A stretch of DNA of 7,829 nt from Pseudomonadota bacterium (GTDB lineage: Bacteria > Pseudomonadota > Gammaproteobacteria > Steroidobacterales > Steroidobacteraceae), in assembly GCA_018241455.1 (NCBI GenBank), contig JAFEDW010000094.1, positions 1 to 7,829 on the forward strand, read 5' to 3'. The translations under genes were made by a program, and so were the position numbers. Shown here piece after piece: positions 1 through 6,768 of the stretch. The stretch's first letter is position 1. Each line of letters begins with the position of its first letter. The notes under the pieces are model-generated. The model was not told the origin of the DNA. It made no database searches and was given only the letters and a program-made list of their open reading frames with translations.

Positions 1-1
1 G

Positions 2-1639
2 ACCATCAACCAGACCATCGACCAGGATACGGCCATCCTCGTCACCGAAGAGCTCGGGCACGCCGCCACCGCAGTCAAGGAAGAGCAGATCGAGGCCGAC
101 CTGCAGGCCACGGGCGCCGAGCAGGCGCTCGAGACGCGCGCGCCGGTCGTGACCGTCATGGGTCACGTCGACCATGGCAAGACCTCGCTCCTCGATTACA
201 TCCGCGCCACGAAGGTGGCATCGGGCGAAGCCGGCGGCATCACGCAACACGTCGGCGCCTACCACGTGCAGACGCCGCGCGGCATGATCACGTTCCTCGA
301 TACGCCCGGCCACGCCGCATTCACCGCGATGCGCGCGCGCGGCGCCAAGGTGACCGACATCGTCGTGCTGGTCGTCGCCGCCGACGACGGCGTCATGCCG
401 CAGACCGTCGAGGCGATCCAGCACGCGCGCGCCGCGGGCGTGCCAATCGTCGTCGCAGTGACCAAGATCGACAAGCCGGACGCCGATCCTGAAAAAGTGC
501 GCAACGAACTCGCCAAGCAGGAAGTGATCCCCGAGGAATGGGGCGGCCAGAACCAGTTCGTCAACGTGTCGGCGCGTTCCGGCGCCGGCGTCGATGCGCT
601 GCTCGAAGCGATCCTGCTGCAGGCGGAAGTGCTCGAGCTCAAGGCGCCGCGCGGCGGGCCAGCCTCGGCCTTCGTCGTCGAGGCGAGCATGGAGAAGGGC
701 CGCGGCGCCGTGGTCACGGCGCTGGTCAAGAAGGGCACACTCAAGCGCGGCGACTACATCCTGGCGGGCAGCGAATTCGGCCGTGTGCGCGCGATGTTCG
801 ACGAAGCCGGCGCCGCGATCGAAGAAGCGCCGCCGTCGATGCCGGTGGTCGTGCTCGGATTGTCGGGCGCCCCGAACGCCGGCGATGAATTGCTGGTGGT
901 CGAGAACGAGCGCCGTGCGCGCGAGGTCGCGCTGCACCGGCTCGGCAAGACGCGCGATGTGAAACTCGCCAAGCAAGGGGCCCGCACCGAGGACGTGTTC
1001 TCGACGCTGGGCGAGGCCAAGGCCGGCCAGGTCGCGATCCTGATCAAGACCGACGTGCAGGGCAGCGCCGAGGCGCTGCGCGATGCCTTGAACAAGCTGT
1101 CGACCGACGAGGTGGCGGTGCGCATCATCGCCAGCGGCGTCGGCGGCATCACCGCCTCCGACGTGCAGCTCGCGGCCGCTTCGCGCGCGCGCATCATCGG
1201 CTTCAACGTGCGCGCCGACAGCGGCGCGCGCGATGCGGTCAAGGAGACCGGCGTCGAGATCCGCTACTACAGCATCATCTACGAAGCCATCGACGACGTG
1301 AAGCAGATGATGAGCGGCCTGCTGGCGCCCGAGATCAAGGAAGCGATCGTCGGCGTGGCGCAGGTGCGCGAAGTGTTCCGCTCGAGCAAGTTCGGCGTCG
1401 TGGCCGGATGCCTCGTCACCGAGGGCGCGGTCAAGCGCAACAACCCGATCCGCGTGCTGCGCGACAACGTCGTGATCTTCGAAGGTGCGCTCGAGTCGCT
1501 CCGCCGCTTCAAGGACGATGTCGGCGAAGTGCGCGCCGGCACCGAGTGCGGCATCGGCGTCAAGAACTACCAGGACGTGCGGGTCAACGACCAGATCGAG
1601 TGCTACTCGCGCACCGAGATCGTCCGCTCGATCCAGTAG
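2..1639 (+). CDS. infB: Translation initiation factor IF-2, C-terminal 545 residues (5' end outside window)
   Basis: IF2 is the GTPase that brings fMet-tRNA to the 30S subunit and promotes 50S joining. The reading frame is open from base 2, so the gene starts upstream. E. coli IF2 is about 890 residues, so roughly the N-terminal 340 are missing here. The first visible residues (TINQTIDQDTA) match the segment just before the G domain. G-domain motifs are clear: P-loop GHVDHGKT (161-184), G3 DTPGH (299-313), G4 TKID (461-472; E. coli has NKID) and a G5-like SAR. Domains II, III and the fMet-tRNA-binding C2 domain follow, including RVLRDNVVIFEG and GIGVKNYQDVR. The stop is TAG at 1637-1639, and rbfA begins 20 nt later, as in the conserved nusA-infB-rbfA-truB operon. 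The first ATG inside the window (149) is internal, not the real start. Identification is near certain from similarity along the whole visible length. Confidence 0.98.
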   Translation, partial: TINQTIDQDTAILVTEELGHAATAVKEEQIEADLQATGAEQALETRAPVVTVMGHVDHGKTSLLDYIRATKVASGEAGGITQHVGAYHVQTPRGMITFLDTPGHAAFTAMRARGAKVTDIVVLVVAADDGVMPQTVEAIQHARAAGVPIVVAVTKIDKPDADPEKVRNELAKQEVIPEEWGGQNQFVNVSARSGAGVDALLEAILLQAEVLELKAPRGGPASAFVVEASMEKGRGAVVTALVKKGTLKRGDYILAGSEFGRVRAMFDEAGAAIEEAPPSMPVVVLGLSGAPNAGDELLVVENERRAREVALHRLGKTRDVKLAKQGARTEDVFSTLGEAKAGQVAILIKTDVQGSAEALRDALNKLSTDEVAVRIIASGVGGITASDVQLAAASRARIIGFNVRADSGARDAVKETGVEIRYYSIIYEAIDDVKQMMSGLLAPEIKEAIVGVAQVREVFRSSKFGVVAGCLVTEGAVKRNNPIRVLRDNVVIFEGALESLRRFKDDVGEVRAGTECGIGVKNYQDVRVNDQIECYSRTEIVRSIQ

Positions 1640-1659
1640 GCCGGTCGACGGGTGCCGTC

Positions 1660-2076
1660 ATGCCACAACACAATTCGCGGCACCAGCGCATCGAGGCGCA
1701 GATGCAGCGCGCGCTGGCCGGGCTGGTGCCGCGCGCGGTCAAGGATCCGCGCGTCGGGAACCTGACGATCACGGCCGTCGCGCTGCTCGAAGACCTCAGC
1801 GCGGCGCGCGTCTTCTTCCTGCCGTTTGGCAAGGGTCGCGATGCGGACGAGCAGCTGGCGGGACTGAAAAGCGCCGCCGGTTTCCTGCGCGGCGAAGTGG
1901 CGCGCCAACTGCACCTGCGCCACGCGCCGCGGCTGGAATTCCAGCTCGACACGGCGCTCGAACACGCGCAATCGCTGACCCAACTGATCAACAGCGCGGT
2001 CGCGTCCGATCGGGCGCTGGAGAATGCCGCATCCGGGCAACCCGCACCCGCTGCGCCGCGTGACGATGAGCCTTGA
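1660..2076 (+). CDS. rbfA: 30S ribosome-binding factor A
   Basis: RbfA is a small KH-fold protein that binds the immature 30S subunit near the 5' end of 16S rRNA and helps late maturation and cold adaptation. The product is 138 residues, close to E. coli RbfA (133). The N-terminal RHQRIEAQMQRALAGLV helix and the KDPRVGNLTITAV segment are the family signature. The C-terminus is a disordered Ala/Pro-rich tail ending in DDEP. The ATG at 1660 is chosen because it puts the conserved helix near the N-terminus; only a weak GACGGG-like ribosome binding site precedes it. It lies 20 nt after infB and its last 11 nt overlap truB, so co-transcription and translational coupling are likely. Confidence 0.95.
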   Translation: MPQHNSRHQRIEAQMQRALAGLVPRAVKDPRVGNLTITAVALLEDLSAARVFFLPFGKGRDADEQLAGLKSAAGFLRGEVARQLHLRHAPRLEFQLDTALEHAQSLTQLINSAVASDRALENAASGQPAPAAPRDDEP

Positions 2077-2971
2077 GGAACAGGAACCCTGCGGGATCCT
2101 GCTGCTCGACAAGCCGCCGGGCCTGAGCTCGAACGCAGCGCTGCAGCGCGTGCGCCGCGTGCTCGGCCGGCCGAAGGCGGGCCACACCGGCAGCCTCGAT
2201 CCGATCGCCACCGGCATGCTGCCGATCTGCATCGGCGAGGCCACCAAGCTGGCCGGCGCGTTGCTGGCGGGCCGCAAGGGCTACACGTTCCAGATGCAAC
2301 TCGGTGCGCGCACCGACACCGGCGATCTGCAGGGCGAGATCATCGAACGTTGCGCCGTTCCGCCGCTCGATGCGAGCCTCATCGAGGCGGCACTGGCGAA
2401 GCAGCGCGGCCGGCAGGCGCAGGTGCCGCCCATGTATTCTGCGCTCAAGCGCCAGGGACAACCGCTGTACAAGCTCGCGCGGCAGGGGCTGACGGTCGAC
2501 CGCGCGCCGCGCGACATCGAGATCCACGAACTCGAGCTGCTCGAGTTCACCGCCGACTCGCTGCGGGCGCGACTGACCTGCTCGAAAGGCACTTATGTCC
2601 GCGTGCTGGTCGAGCAACTCGGCGCGGCGCTCGGCAGCTGCGCGCACATGAGCGCGCTGCGGCGGGATTTCGTCGAGCCGTTCCGCGGCGCGGCGATGAT
2701 CACGCTGGAACAGCTCGAGGCCTTGCCGGGGCCGCCGGCATTGCTGCCGGCCGACGCCGCCGTCGGCCACCTGCCGGCGCTCCAATTGACGTCCAGCCAG
2801 GCGCGTGCGCTTGGCTACGGACAGGAAATCGCCGTTCCGGAGGCCCCGCTGGGCGAGTTGCGGCTGTATGGGGTCAATGGGCTGTTCCTGGGGCTGGGCC
2901 GGGCGCTCGAGGGCGGGATCGTGCGCTCCTCGCGCCTGTTTGCGGCAGCGATCGCGCAAAGCCGTAACTGA
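2066..2971 (+). CDS. truB: tRNA pseudouridine(55) synthase TruB
   Basis: TruB converts U55 in the T-loop of tRNAs to pseudouridine and also acts as a tRNA-folding chaperone. The 301-residue product has GILLLDKPPG (residues 10-19) and the catalytic loop AGHTGSLDPIATGMLP, whose Asp45 is the nucleophile (E. coli Asp48). Tyr73 corresponds to the stacking Tyr76, and CSKGTYVRV (172-180) carries the active-site Arg179. Residues from about 239 onward form the C-terminal PUA-like domain (LTSSQARALGYGQ, then NGLFLGLGRA). I prefer the ATG at 2066 because the protein then begins close to the conserved domain, as in E. coli. An upstream in-frame ATG at 2024 would add 14 residues, but its GGAG lies only 1 nt away; GTG at 2060 is a third option. 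The start overlaps the end of rbfA by 11 nt. Confidence 0.95.
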   Translation: MSLEEQEPCGILLLDKPPGLSSNAALQRVRRVLGRPKAGHTGSLDPIATGMLPICIGEATKLAGALLAGRKGYTFQMQLGARTDTGDLQGEIIERCAVPPLDASLIEAALAKQRGRQAQVPPMYSALKRQGQPLYKLARQGLTVDRAPRDIEIHELELLEFTADSLRARLTCSKGTYVRVLVEQLGAALGSCAHMSALRRDFVEPFRGAAMITLEQLEALPGPPALLPADAAVGHLPALQLTSSQARALGYGQEIAVPEAPLGELRLYGVNGLFLGLGRALEGGIVRSSRLFAAAIAQSRN

Positions 2972-2980
2972 CTGTTCCGC

Positions 2981-3009
2981 TTGAGGGTTGGGAAGGCTCC
3001 CGCTACAAT
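2981..3009 (+). promoter_or_regulatory. Predicted sigma70-type promoter of rpsO
   Basis: TTGAGG (2981-2986) and TACAAT (3004-3009) are separated by exactly 17 bp, matching the sigma70 consensus at 4/6 and 5/6 positions. The site lies in the truB-rpsO gap, where an independent rpsO promoter is expected by analogy with E. coli. Transcription should start near 3016, giving a leader of about 44 nt. The discriminator after the -10 box (GCGCGGC) is GC-rich, a feature common at promoters repressed by ppGpp/DksA. This is a prediction from sequence only. Confidence 0.7.
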
Positions 3010-3059
3010 GCGCGGCTTCAAAATACGGTCCCAAATACAGTGCAGAGGGTTTTCGCGTA

Positions 3060-3329
3060 ATGGCTTTGTCGACGCAAAAGAAGGGCGACCTGCTCGCCCA
3101 GTATCGCCGCGATTCGAAAGATACCGGCTCGCCTGAAGTGCAGGTGGCGCTCCTGTCGGAGCGCATCAATGGCCTGAGTGAACACTTCACCACCCACAAG
3201 TCCGATCATTCCTCGCGCCGCGGCCTCGTGCGCATGGTGAACCAGCGGCGCAAGCTCCTGGATTACCTCAAGGCCACCCGGCCCGCGAGCTACCAGCAGG
3301 TTGTCGAGCGTCTCGGACTGCGCCGCTAG
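3060..3329 (+). CDS. rpsO: 30S ribosomal protein S15
   Basis: S15 is a primary 16S rRNA-binding protein of the 30S platform and contributes to intersubunit bridge B4. The product has 89 residues, exactly the E. coli length, and aligns end to end: DTGSPEVQVALL, then HKSDHSSRRGL with the rRNA-contacting His/Asp/Ser residues, then QRRKLLDYL, then the ERLGLRR terminus. The ATG at 3060 is preceded by AGAGGG (3044-3049) about 10 nt upstream. The gene has its own predicted promoter and is followed by a hairpin and pnp, the usual rpsO-pnp arrangement. S15 represses its own translation in several bacteria; the short leader could hold such a site, but none is recognisable with confidence. Confidence 0.98.
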   Translation: MALSTQKKGDLLAQYRRDSKDTGSPEVQVALLSERINGLSEHFTTHKSDHSSRRGLVRMVNQRRKLLDYLKATRPASYQQVVERLGLRR

Positions 3330-3343
3330 CGCGGCAGCCCCGG

Positions 3344-3360
3344 GGTGCGCGCCGCGCACC
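3344..3360 (+). terminator. Perfect GC-rich hairpin between rpsO and pnp
   Basis: GGTGCGC (3344-3350) pairs perfectly with GCGCACC (3354-3360) around a 3-nt loop, giving a 7-bp stem 14 nt after the rpsO stop codon. No T-run follows, so this is not a canonical intrinsic terminator. By position it could act as a partial terminator, as a 3'-end stabiliser of rpsO mRNA, or as a processing element of the pnp leader; E. coli has both a terminator and an RNase III-cleaved stem-loop in this interval. The structure is visible in the sequence; its role is inference. Confidence 0.5.
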
Positions 3361-3404
3361 GTGCTCACGGCCTGTTCCCACCCACGAATTTCGAGGATTG
3401 AAGC

Positions 3405-5492
3405 GTGCCTGCTTTCAAAAAGTCATTTGCCTACGGCCCCCACAGCGTAACGATCGAGACCGGTGAACTGGCGCGCCAGGCCACCGGCGCGGTGCTCGTC
3501 ACGATGGGCGACACGGTCGTCCTGGTCACGGCCTGCGCCGAAGCGGCGCCGCGTCCGGGCCGCGATTTCTTCCCGCTCACCGTCAACTACCAGGAAAAGA
3601 CCTACGCCGCGGGCAAGATTCCCGGCGGCTTCTTCCGCCGCGAGGGGCGCCCATCCGAGCGCGAGACGCTCACGTCGCGCCTGATCGATCGCCCGATCCG
3701 GCCGCTGTTTCCGGATGGCTTCCTCAACGACATCCAGGTCGTCGCGACCGTGCTGTCGCTCGATCCGGAAATCCATGCCGACGTGCCCTCGATGCTCGGC
3801 GCATCGGCGGCGCTGTGCCTGTCAGGCGTGCCTTTCAAAGGACCGATTGGGGGCGCCCGGGTCGGCTACCGCAATGGCCAGTACGAACTGAATCCGAATC
3901 GCACCGAGCTCGCCGGCTCGCAGCTCGATCTCGTGGTCGCGGGCACCGCGCAGGCCGTGCTGATGGTGGAATCCGAAGCCTCGGGGCTGTCGGAAGAGGT
4001 CATGCTGGGCGCGGTCGTGTACGGCCACCAGCAGATGCAGGTGGCGATCAACGCGATCAATGAATTGACCGCCGAAGCCGGCAAGGCGCGCTGGGCCGCG
4101 CCCGAGGCCGCCAAGAACGCCGCGCTCGAGCAGGCCGTCGGCGCCAAGGCCAACGCCGCGCTCGGCGCCGCGTACCTGATCACCGAGAAGCAGCAGCGCT
4201 ATGCGCGCATCAAGGAGATCAAGGCAGAAGTCACCACGGCGCTGACCGCCGGCGAGACGCCCGCGTTCACCGCCGAACAGGTGGGCGATGAATTCTTCCG
4301 CCTCGAGAGCAAGATCGTCCGCGACCGCATCCTCGATGGCAAGCCGCGCATCGACGGGCGCGACACGAAGACCGTTCGCCCGATCACCGTCAAGGTCGGC
4401 GTGTTGCCGCGTACGCACGGCTCCGCGCTGTTCACGCGCGGCGAGACGCAGGCGCTCGTGACCACGACGCTCGGCACGACGCGCGATGCGCAGATCATCG
4501 ACGCGCTCGAGGGCGACCGGCGCGAGCGCTTCATGCTGCACTACAACTTCCCGCCGTTCTCGGTCGGCGAGACCGGCATGATGGGCTCGCCAAAGCGCCG
4601 TGAAATCGGCCACGGCAACCTCGCGCGCCGCGGCGTCAACGCGATGATGCCGGACATGGATGCCTTCCCGTACGTGATCCGCGTGGTCTCCGAGATCCTC
4701 GAGTCGAACGGCTCGAGCTCGATGGCGAGCGTGTGCGGCACGAGCCTGGCGTTGATGGACGCGGGCGTGCCGGTCAAGGCGCCGGTGGCCGGCGTCGCGA
4801 TGGGCCTGGTGCTGGAAGGCAGCCGCTTCCAGGTGCTGACCGACATCCTCGGCGACGAAGACCACCTCGGCGACATGGATTTCAAGGTCGCTGGTTCGCG
4901 CGAAGGCATCACCGCGCTGCAGATGGACATCAAGGTCGAGGGCATCACGCCCGAGATCATGAAGGTGGCGCTGGCGCAGGCGCGCGAGGGCCGCCTGCAC
5001 ATCCTCGGCGAGATGGCCAAGGTGCTCGAGCAGCCGCGTGAGAAGATGTCGGAGTGGGCGCCGTCGATCATCACGCTGAAGATCGATCCGGAGAAGATCC
5101 GCGACGTCATCGGCAAGGGCGGCGCGGTGATCCGCCAGATCACCGAAGAGACGGGCACCACCATCGACATTGAAAACGACGGCACCGTCAAGATCGCCTC
5201 GGTCATCGGCACGGCCGGCCGCGAGGCGCAGCGCCGCATCGAGCTGATCACGGCCGACGTCGAAGTAGGCCGCGTCTACGAGGGCAAGGTCGCGAAGCTC
5301 ATGGATTTCGGCGCCTTCGTCACGATCCTGCCGGGGCGCGACGGCCTGGTGCACATTTCGCAGATCTCCGATGAGCGCGTCGAGCGCGTGGCCGACAAGC
5401 TGCGCGAGGGCGATGTCATCAAGGTCAAGGTGCTGGAGGTCGACCGGCAGGGCCGCGTGCGCCTGTCGATGCGCGACGTCGGCCAGAACTAG
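3405..5492 (+). CDS. pnp: Polyribonucleotide nucleotidyltransferase (PNPase)
   Basis: PNPase degrades RNA 3'-to-5' using phosphate, releasing nucleoside diphosphates, and can also add 3' tails. It forms a trimeric ring in the cytoplasm. The product is 695 residues (E. coli 711). It has a first RNase PH domain (about 10-145, with FFPLTVNYQEKTYAAG and FFRREGRPSE), a linking helical domain (about 240-310), and a second RNase PH domain. The second carries TRGETQALVTTTLGT and the acidic GDEDHLGDMD cluster (483-492), matching catalytic Asp486/Asp492 of E. coli. A KH domain with the GKGG loop (about 555-615) and an S1 domain (about 620-690, GRVYEGKV to VRLSMRD) follow. The protein ends right after S1, without the Ala/Pro/Glu tail of E. 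coli. The start is GTG at 3405, with GAGG (3393-3396) 8 nt upstream. Confidence 0.98.
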   Translation: MPAFKKSFAYGPHSVTIETGELARQATGAVLVTMGDTVVLVTACAEAAPRPGRDFFPLTVNYQEKTYAAGKIPGGFFRREGRPSERETLTSRLIDRPIRPLFPDGFLNDIQVVATVLSLDPEIHADVPSMLGASAALCLSGVPFKGPIGGARVGYRNGQYELNPNRTELAGSQLDLVVAGTAQAVLMVESEASGLSEEVMLGAVVYGHQQMQVAINAINELTAEAGKARWAAPEAAKNAALEQAVGAKANAALGAAYLITEKQQRYARIKEIKAEVTTALTAGETPAFTAEQVGDEFFRLESKIVRDRILDGKPRIDGRDTKTVRPITVKVGVLPRTHGSALFTRGETQALVTTTLGTTRDAQIIDALEGDRRERFMLHYNFPPFSVGETGMMGSPKRREIGHGNLARRGVNAMMPDMDAFPYVIRVVSEILESNGSSSMASVCGTSLALMDAGVPVKAPVAGVAMGLVLEGSRFQVLTDILGDEDHLGDMDFKVAGSREGITALQMDIKVEGITPEIMKVALAQAREGRLHILGEMAKVLEQPREKMSEWAPSIITLKIDPEKIRDVIGKGGAVIRQITEETGTTIDIENDGTVKIASVIGTAGREAQRRIELITADVEVGRVYEGKVAKLMDFGAFVTILPGRDGLVHISQISDERVERVADKLREGDVIKVKVLEVDRQGRVRLSMRDVGQN

Positions 5493-5515
5493 GGCGGTAT
5501 CGGGTCAGCCGCCCT
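5491..5515. terminator. Hairpin spanning the pnp / phaR convergent junction
   Basis: AGGGCGGT (5491-5498) can pair with GCCGCCCT (5508-5515), an 8-bp stem including one G-U pair on the + strand, around a 9-nt loop. The pnp stop codon (5490-5492) sits at its left base and the phaR stop codon (5505-5507) lies in the loop. There is no T-run on either side, so it is not a textbook Rho-independent terminator. Its place between two convergent genes suggests a shared 3'-end barrier. The fold is seen; termination is inferred. Confidence 0.45.
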
Positions 5516-5843
5516 GCGTGGCGGCGCCGCTGGCGCCCAGTTGTTGCGCGATGCAGTGCTCGAGCGCGGCCGAAGTGGCGGCGGCCGGGCTTGCTTCATA
5601 GCTGCGGATCAAACCGGTCAGGAAGGTCTCGCTGAGGCGGGCCGACTGGCCCAGCTCGAGGTCGGCCACCACCTGCAGCAGCACACTGCGCGTGATATCC
5701 GCGCCGCTCCGTTGTTCGACGATGCGCGGCCGGGTGCGCGTGTTGATCAGGGCGCGCACGTCTTCAATGGTGATGTAACGGCTGAGCTCCGTATCGTACA
5801 GGCGACGATTCGGGTATTTCTTGATCAGGCGCGGCTCGCTCAT
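5505..5843 (-). CDS. phaR: Short PhaR-type polyhydroxyalkanoate synthesis regulator
   Basis: PhaR proteins bind DNA and PHA granules and repress phasin and PHA-synthesis genes until polymer accumulates. The N-terminal half is a clear PHB/PHA accumulation regulator DNA-binding domain: LIKKYPNRRLYDTELSRYIT, then IEDVR, at residues 6-30. Residues 50-82 (ITRSVLLQVVADLELG, then LSETFLTGLIRSY) match the start of the PHB_acc region that follows it. The protein has only 112 residues, against about 180 in the Cupriavidus type, and its C-terminus is a short Ala-rich stretch, so the usual second half is missing. The ATG at 5843 is preceded by a strong GGAGGT five bases upstream, which settles the start, although the frame stays open far into gluQRS. 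It is 31 nt after gluQRS and probably co-transcribed. No pha genes are in the window, so its targets are unknown. Confidence 0.85.
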   Translation of the reverse strand: MSEPRLIKKYPNRRLYDTELSRYITIEDVRALINTRTRPRIVEQRSGADITRSVLLQVVADLELGQSARLSETFLTGLIRSYEASPAAATSAALEHCIAQQLGASGAATQGG

Positions 5844-5874
5844 CGCACACCTCCCGGCAAGAGGCCCTACCTTA

Positions 5875-6768
5875 TCAATCGGCCGGCAGGCTTGCCACAC
5901 CGCGCAAGGACCCGAGGCGCCAGTGCGCGATGGCCCAGGTCCACAGCTCTGCCACGGGCGCGGGCCGCAGTTCCGCCGGCGGCGACTGGCGCAGCAGCGA
6001 CAGCACGCGCCACAGCTGCGCGCTGGCCGTGCCCGGGAGCGGCTCGACGCCACGGGCAGACTTCGACAACTTGCTGCCATCGGGCTCGCAGACCAGCGGC
6101 AGGTGCGCGTAGCGCGGCTCGGGATACGAGAGCGCGCGCTGCAGCGAGCGTTGCCAACAGGTGCTGGGCAGCAGGTCGGAGCCGCGGACCACGTCGGTGA
6201 TGCCCTGATCCGCGTCATCCACCACCACGGCGAGCTGGTAGGCGTACAGCCCGTCGCGCCGCCGGATGATCGGATCGCCGAGCGCCGAGGCGTCGATGTC
6301 GACCGGCCCCTGCAGCCGATCGATGAACGGGCCGACCGGTCGCAGGTCGGCGCGGAAACGGATGGCCGTGGGCCCGGCCTTGGCGGGTCCGCTGCGGCAG
6401 GTGCCGGCGTAACCGCCCGCGTCATCGGTGGCGCCGATGTCGCGGCGCGTGCAGCTACAGGCATAGGCCAGCCCGGCGGCCTCCAGGCGGGCGATCGCAT
6501 CGCGGTAGAGTTCGAGGCGCTGGCTTTGGTACGTGACCGCGCCATCCCAGGTAAAACCCAGGAATTCGAGCGTGCGGAGGATCTGGTCGGCGGCGCCCGG
6601 CACGGTGCGCGGCGTATCGAGGTCTTCCATGCGCAGCAGCCAGCGGCTGCCGCCGTGGCGGGCGTCGAGGAAACTGGCGGCCGCGGTGGTCAGCGACCCG
6701 AGGTGCAGCGCGCCGGTCGGCGAGGGTGCGAAGCGGCCCGCGTCAGCGATAACGGTCGTCGCGGTCAC
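5875..6768 (-). CDS. gluQRS: Glutamyl-Q tRNA(Asp) synthetase
   Basis: GluQRS is a paralogue of the GluRS catalytic domain that activates glutamate and attaches it to the queuosine base at position 34 of tRNA-Asp. The 297-residue product has GRFAPSPTG (11-19), the HIGH-like motif HLGS (22-25), RMEDLDTPR (46-54), RRDGLYAYQLAVVVDD (170-185) and the KMSKS-like KLSKS (233-237). Cys104, Cys106, Tyr120 and Cys124 reproduce the CxC...YxxxC zinc site of E. coli GluQRS (YadB). As expected there is no anticodon-binding domain. The start is GTG at 6768, overlapping the end of dksA by 26 nt with no clear ribosome binding site, which suggests translational coupling to dksA; dksA-gluQ is also the E. coli arrangement. 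Confidence 0.93.
   Translation of the reverse strand: MTATTVIADAGRFAPSPTGALHLGSLTTAAASFLDARHGGSRWLLRMEDLDTPRTVPGAADQILRTLEFLGFTWDGAVTYQSQRLELYRDAIARLEAAGLAYACSCTRRDIGATDDAGGYAGTCRSGPAKAGPTAIRFRADLRPVGPFIDRLQGPVDIDASALGDPIIRRRDGLYAYQLAVVVDDADQGITDVVRGSDLLPSTCWQRSLQRALSYPEPRYAHLPLVCEPDGSKLSKSARGVEPLPGTASAQLWRVLSLLRQSPPAELRPAPVAELWTWAIAHWRLGSLRGVASLPAD

Noticed and set aside
461..472. TKID instead of NKID in the IF2 G4 motif
   Set aside because: The Asn-to-Thr change at this position is a tolerated variant in GTPases of this kind; the rest of the G domain is intact.
2990..3001. Small GGGA/TCCC hairpin as a truB terminator
   Set aside because: It has only 4 bp, no T-run, and lies in the spacer of the rpsO promoter.
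1988..3199. Open frame of 403 codons on the - strand opposite truB and rpsO
   Set aside because: It runs across two well-supported genes and their promoter, and its composition is that of a GC-bias artefact.
3822..5354. Long open frame of 510 codons on the - strand opposite pnp
   Set aside because: It is the mirror of a strongly conserved GC-rich gene. Its predicted protein is His/Arg/Asp-rich low-complexity sequence without any recognisable fold, typical of antisense shadows.
5844..6545. N-terminal extension of PhaR running in frame through gluQRS
   Set aside because: The extra sequence is an out-of-frame reading of gluQRS; the ATG at 5843 has an excellent GGAGGT and starts exactly at the conserved domain.
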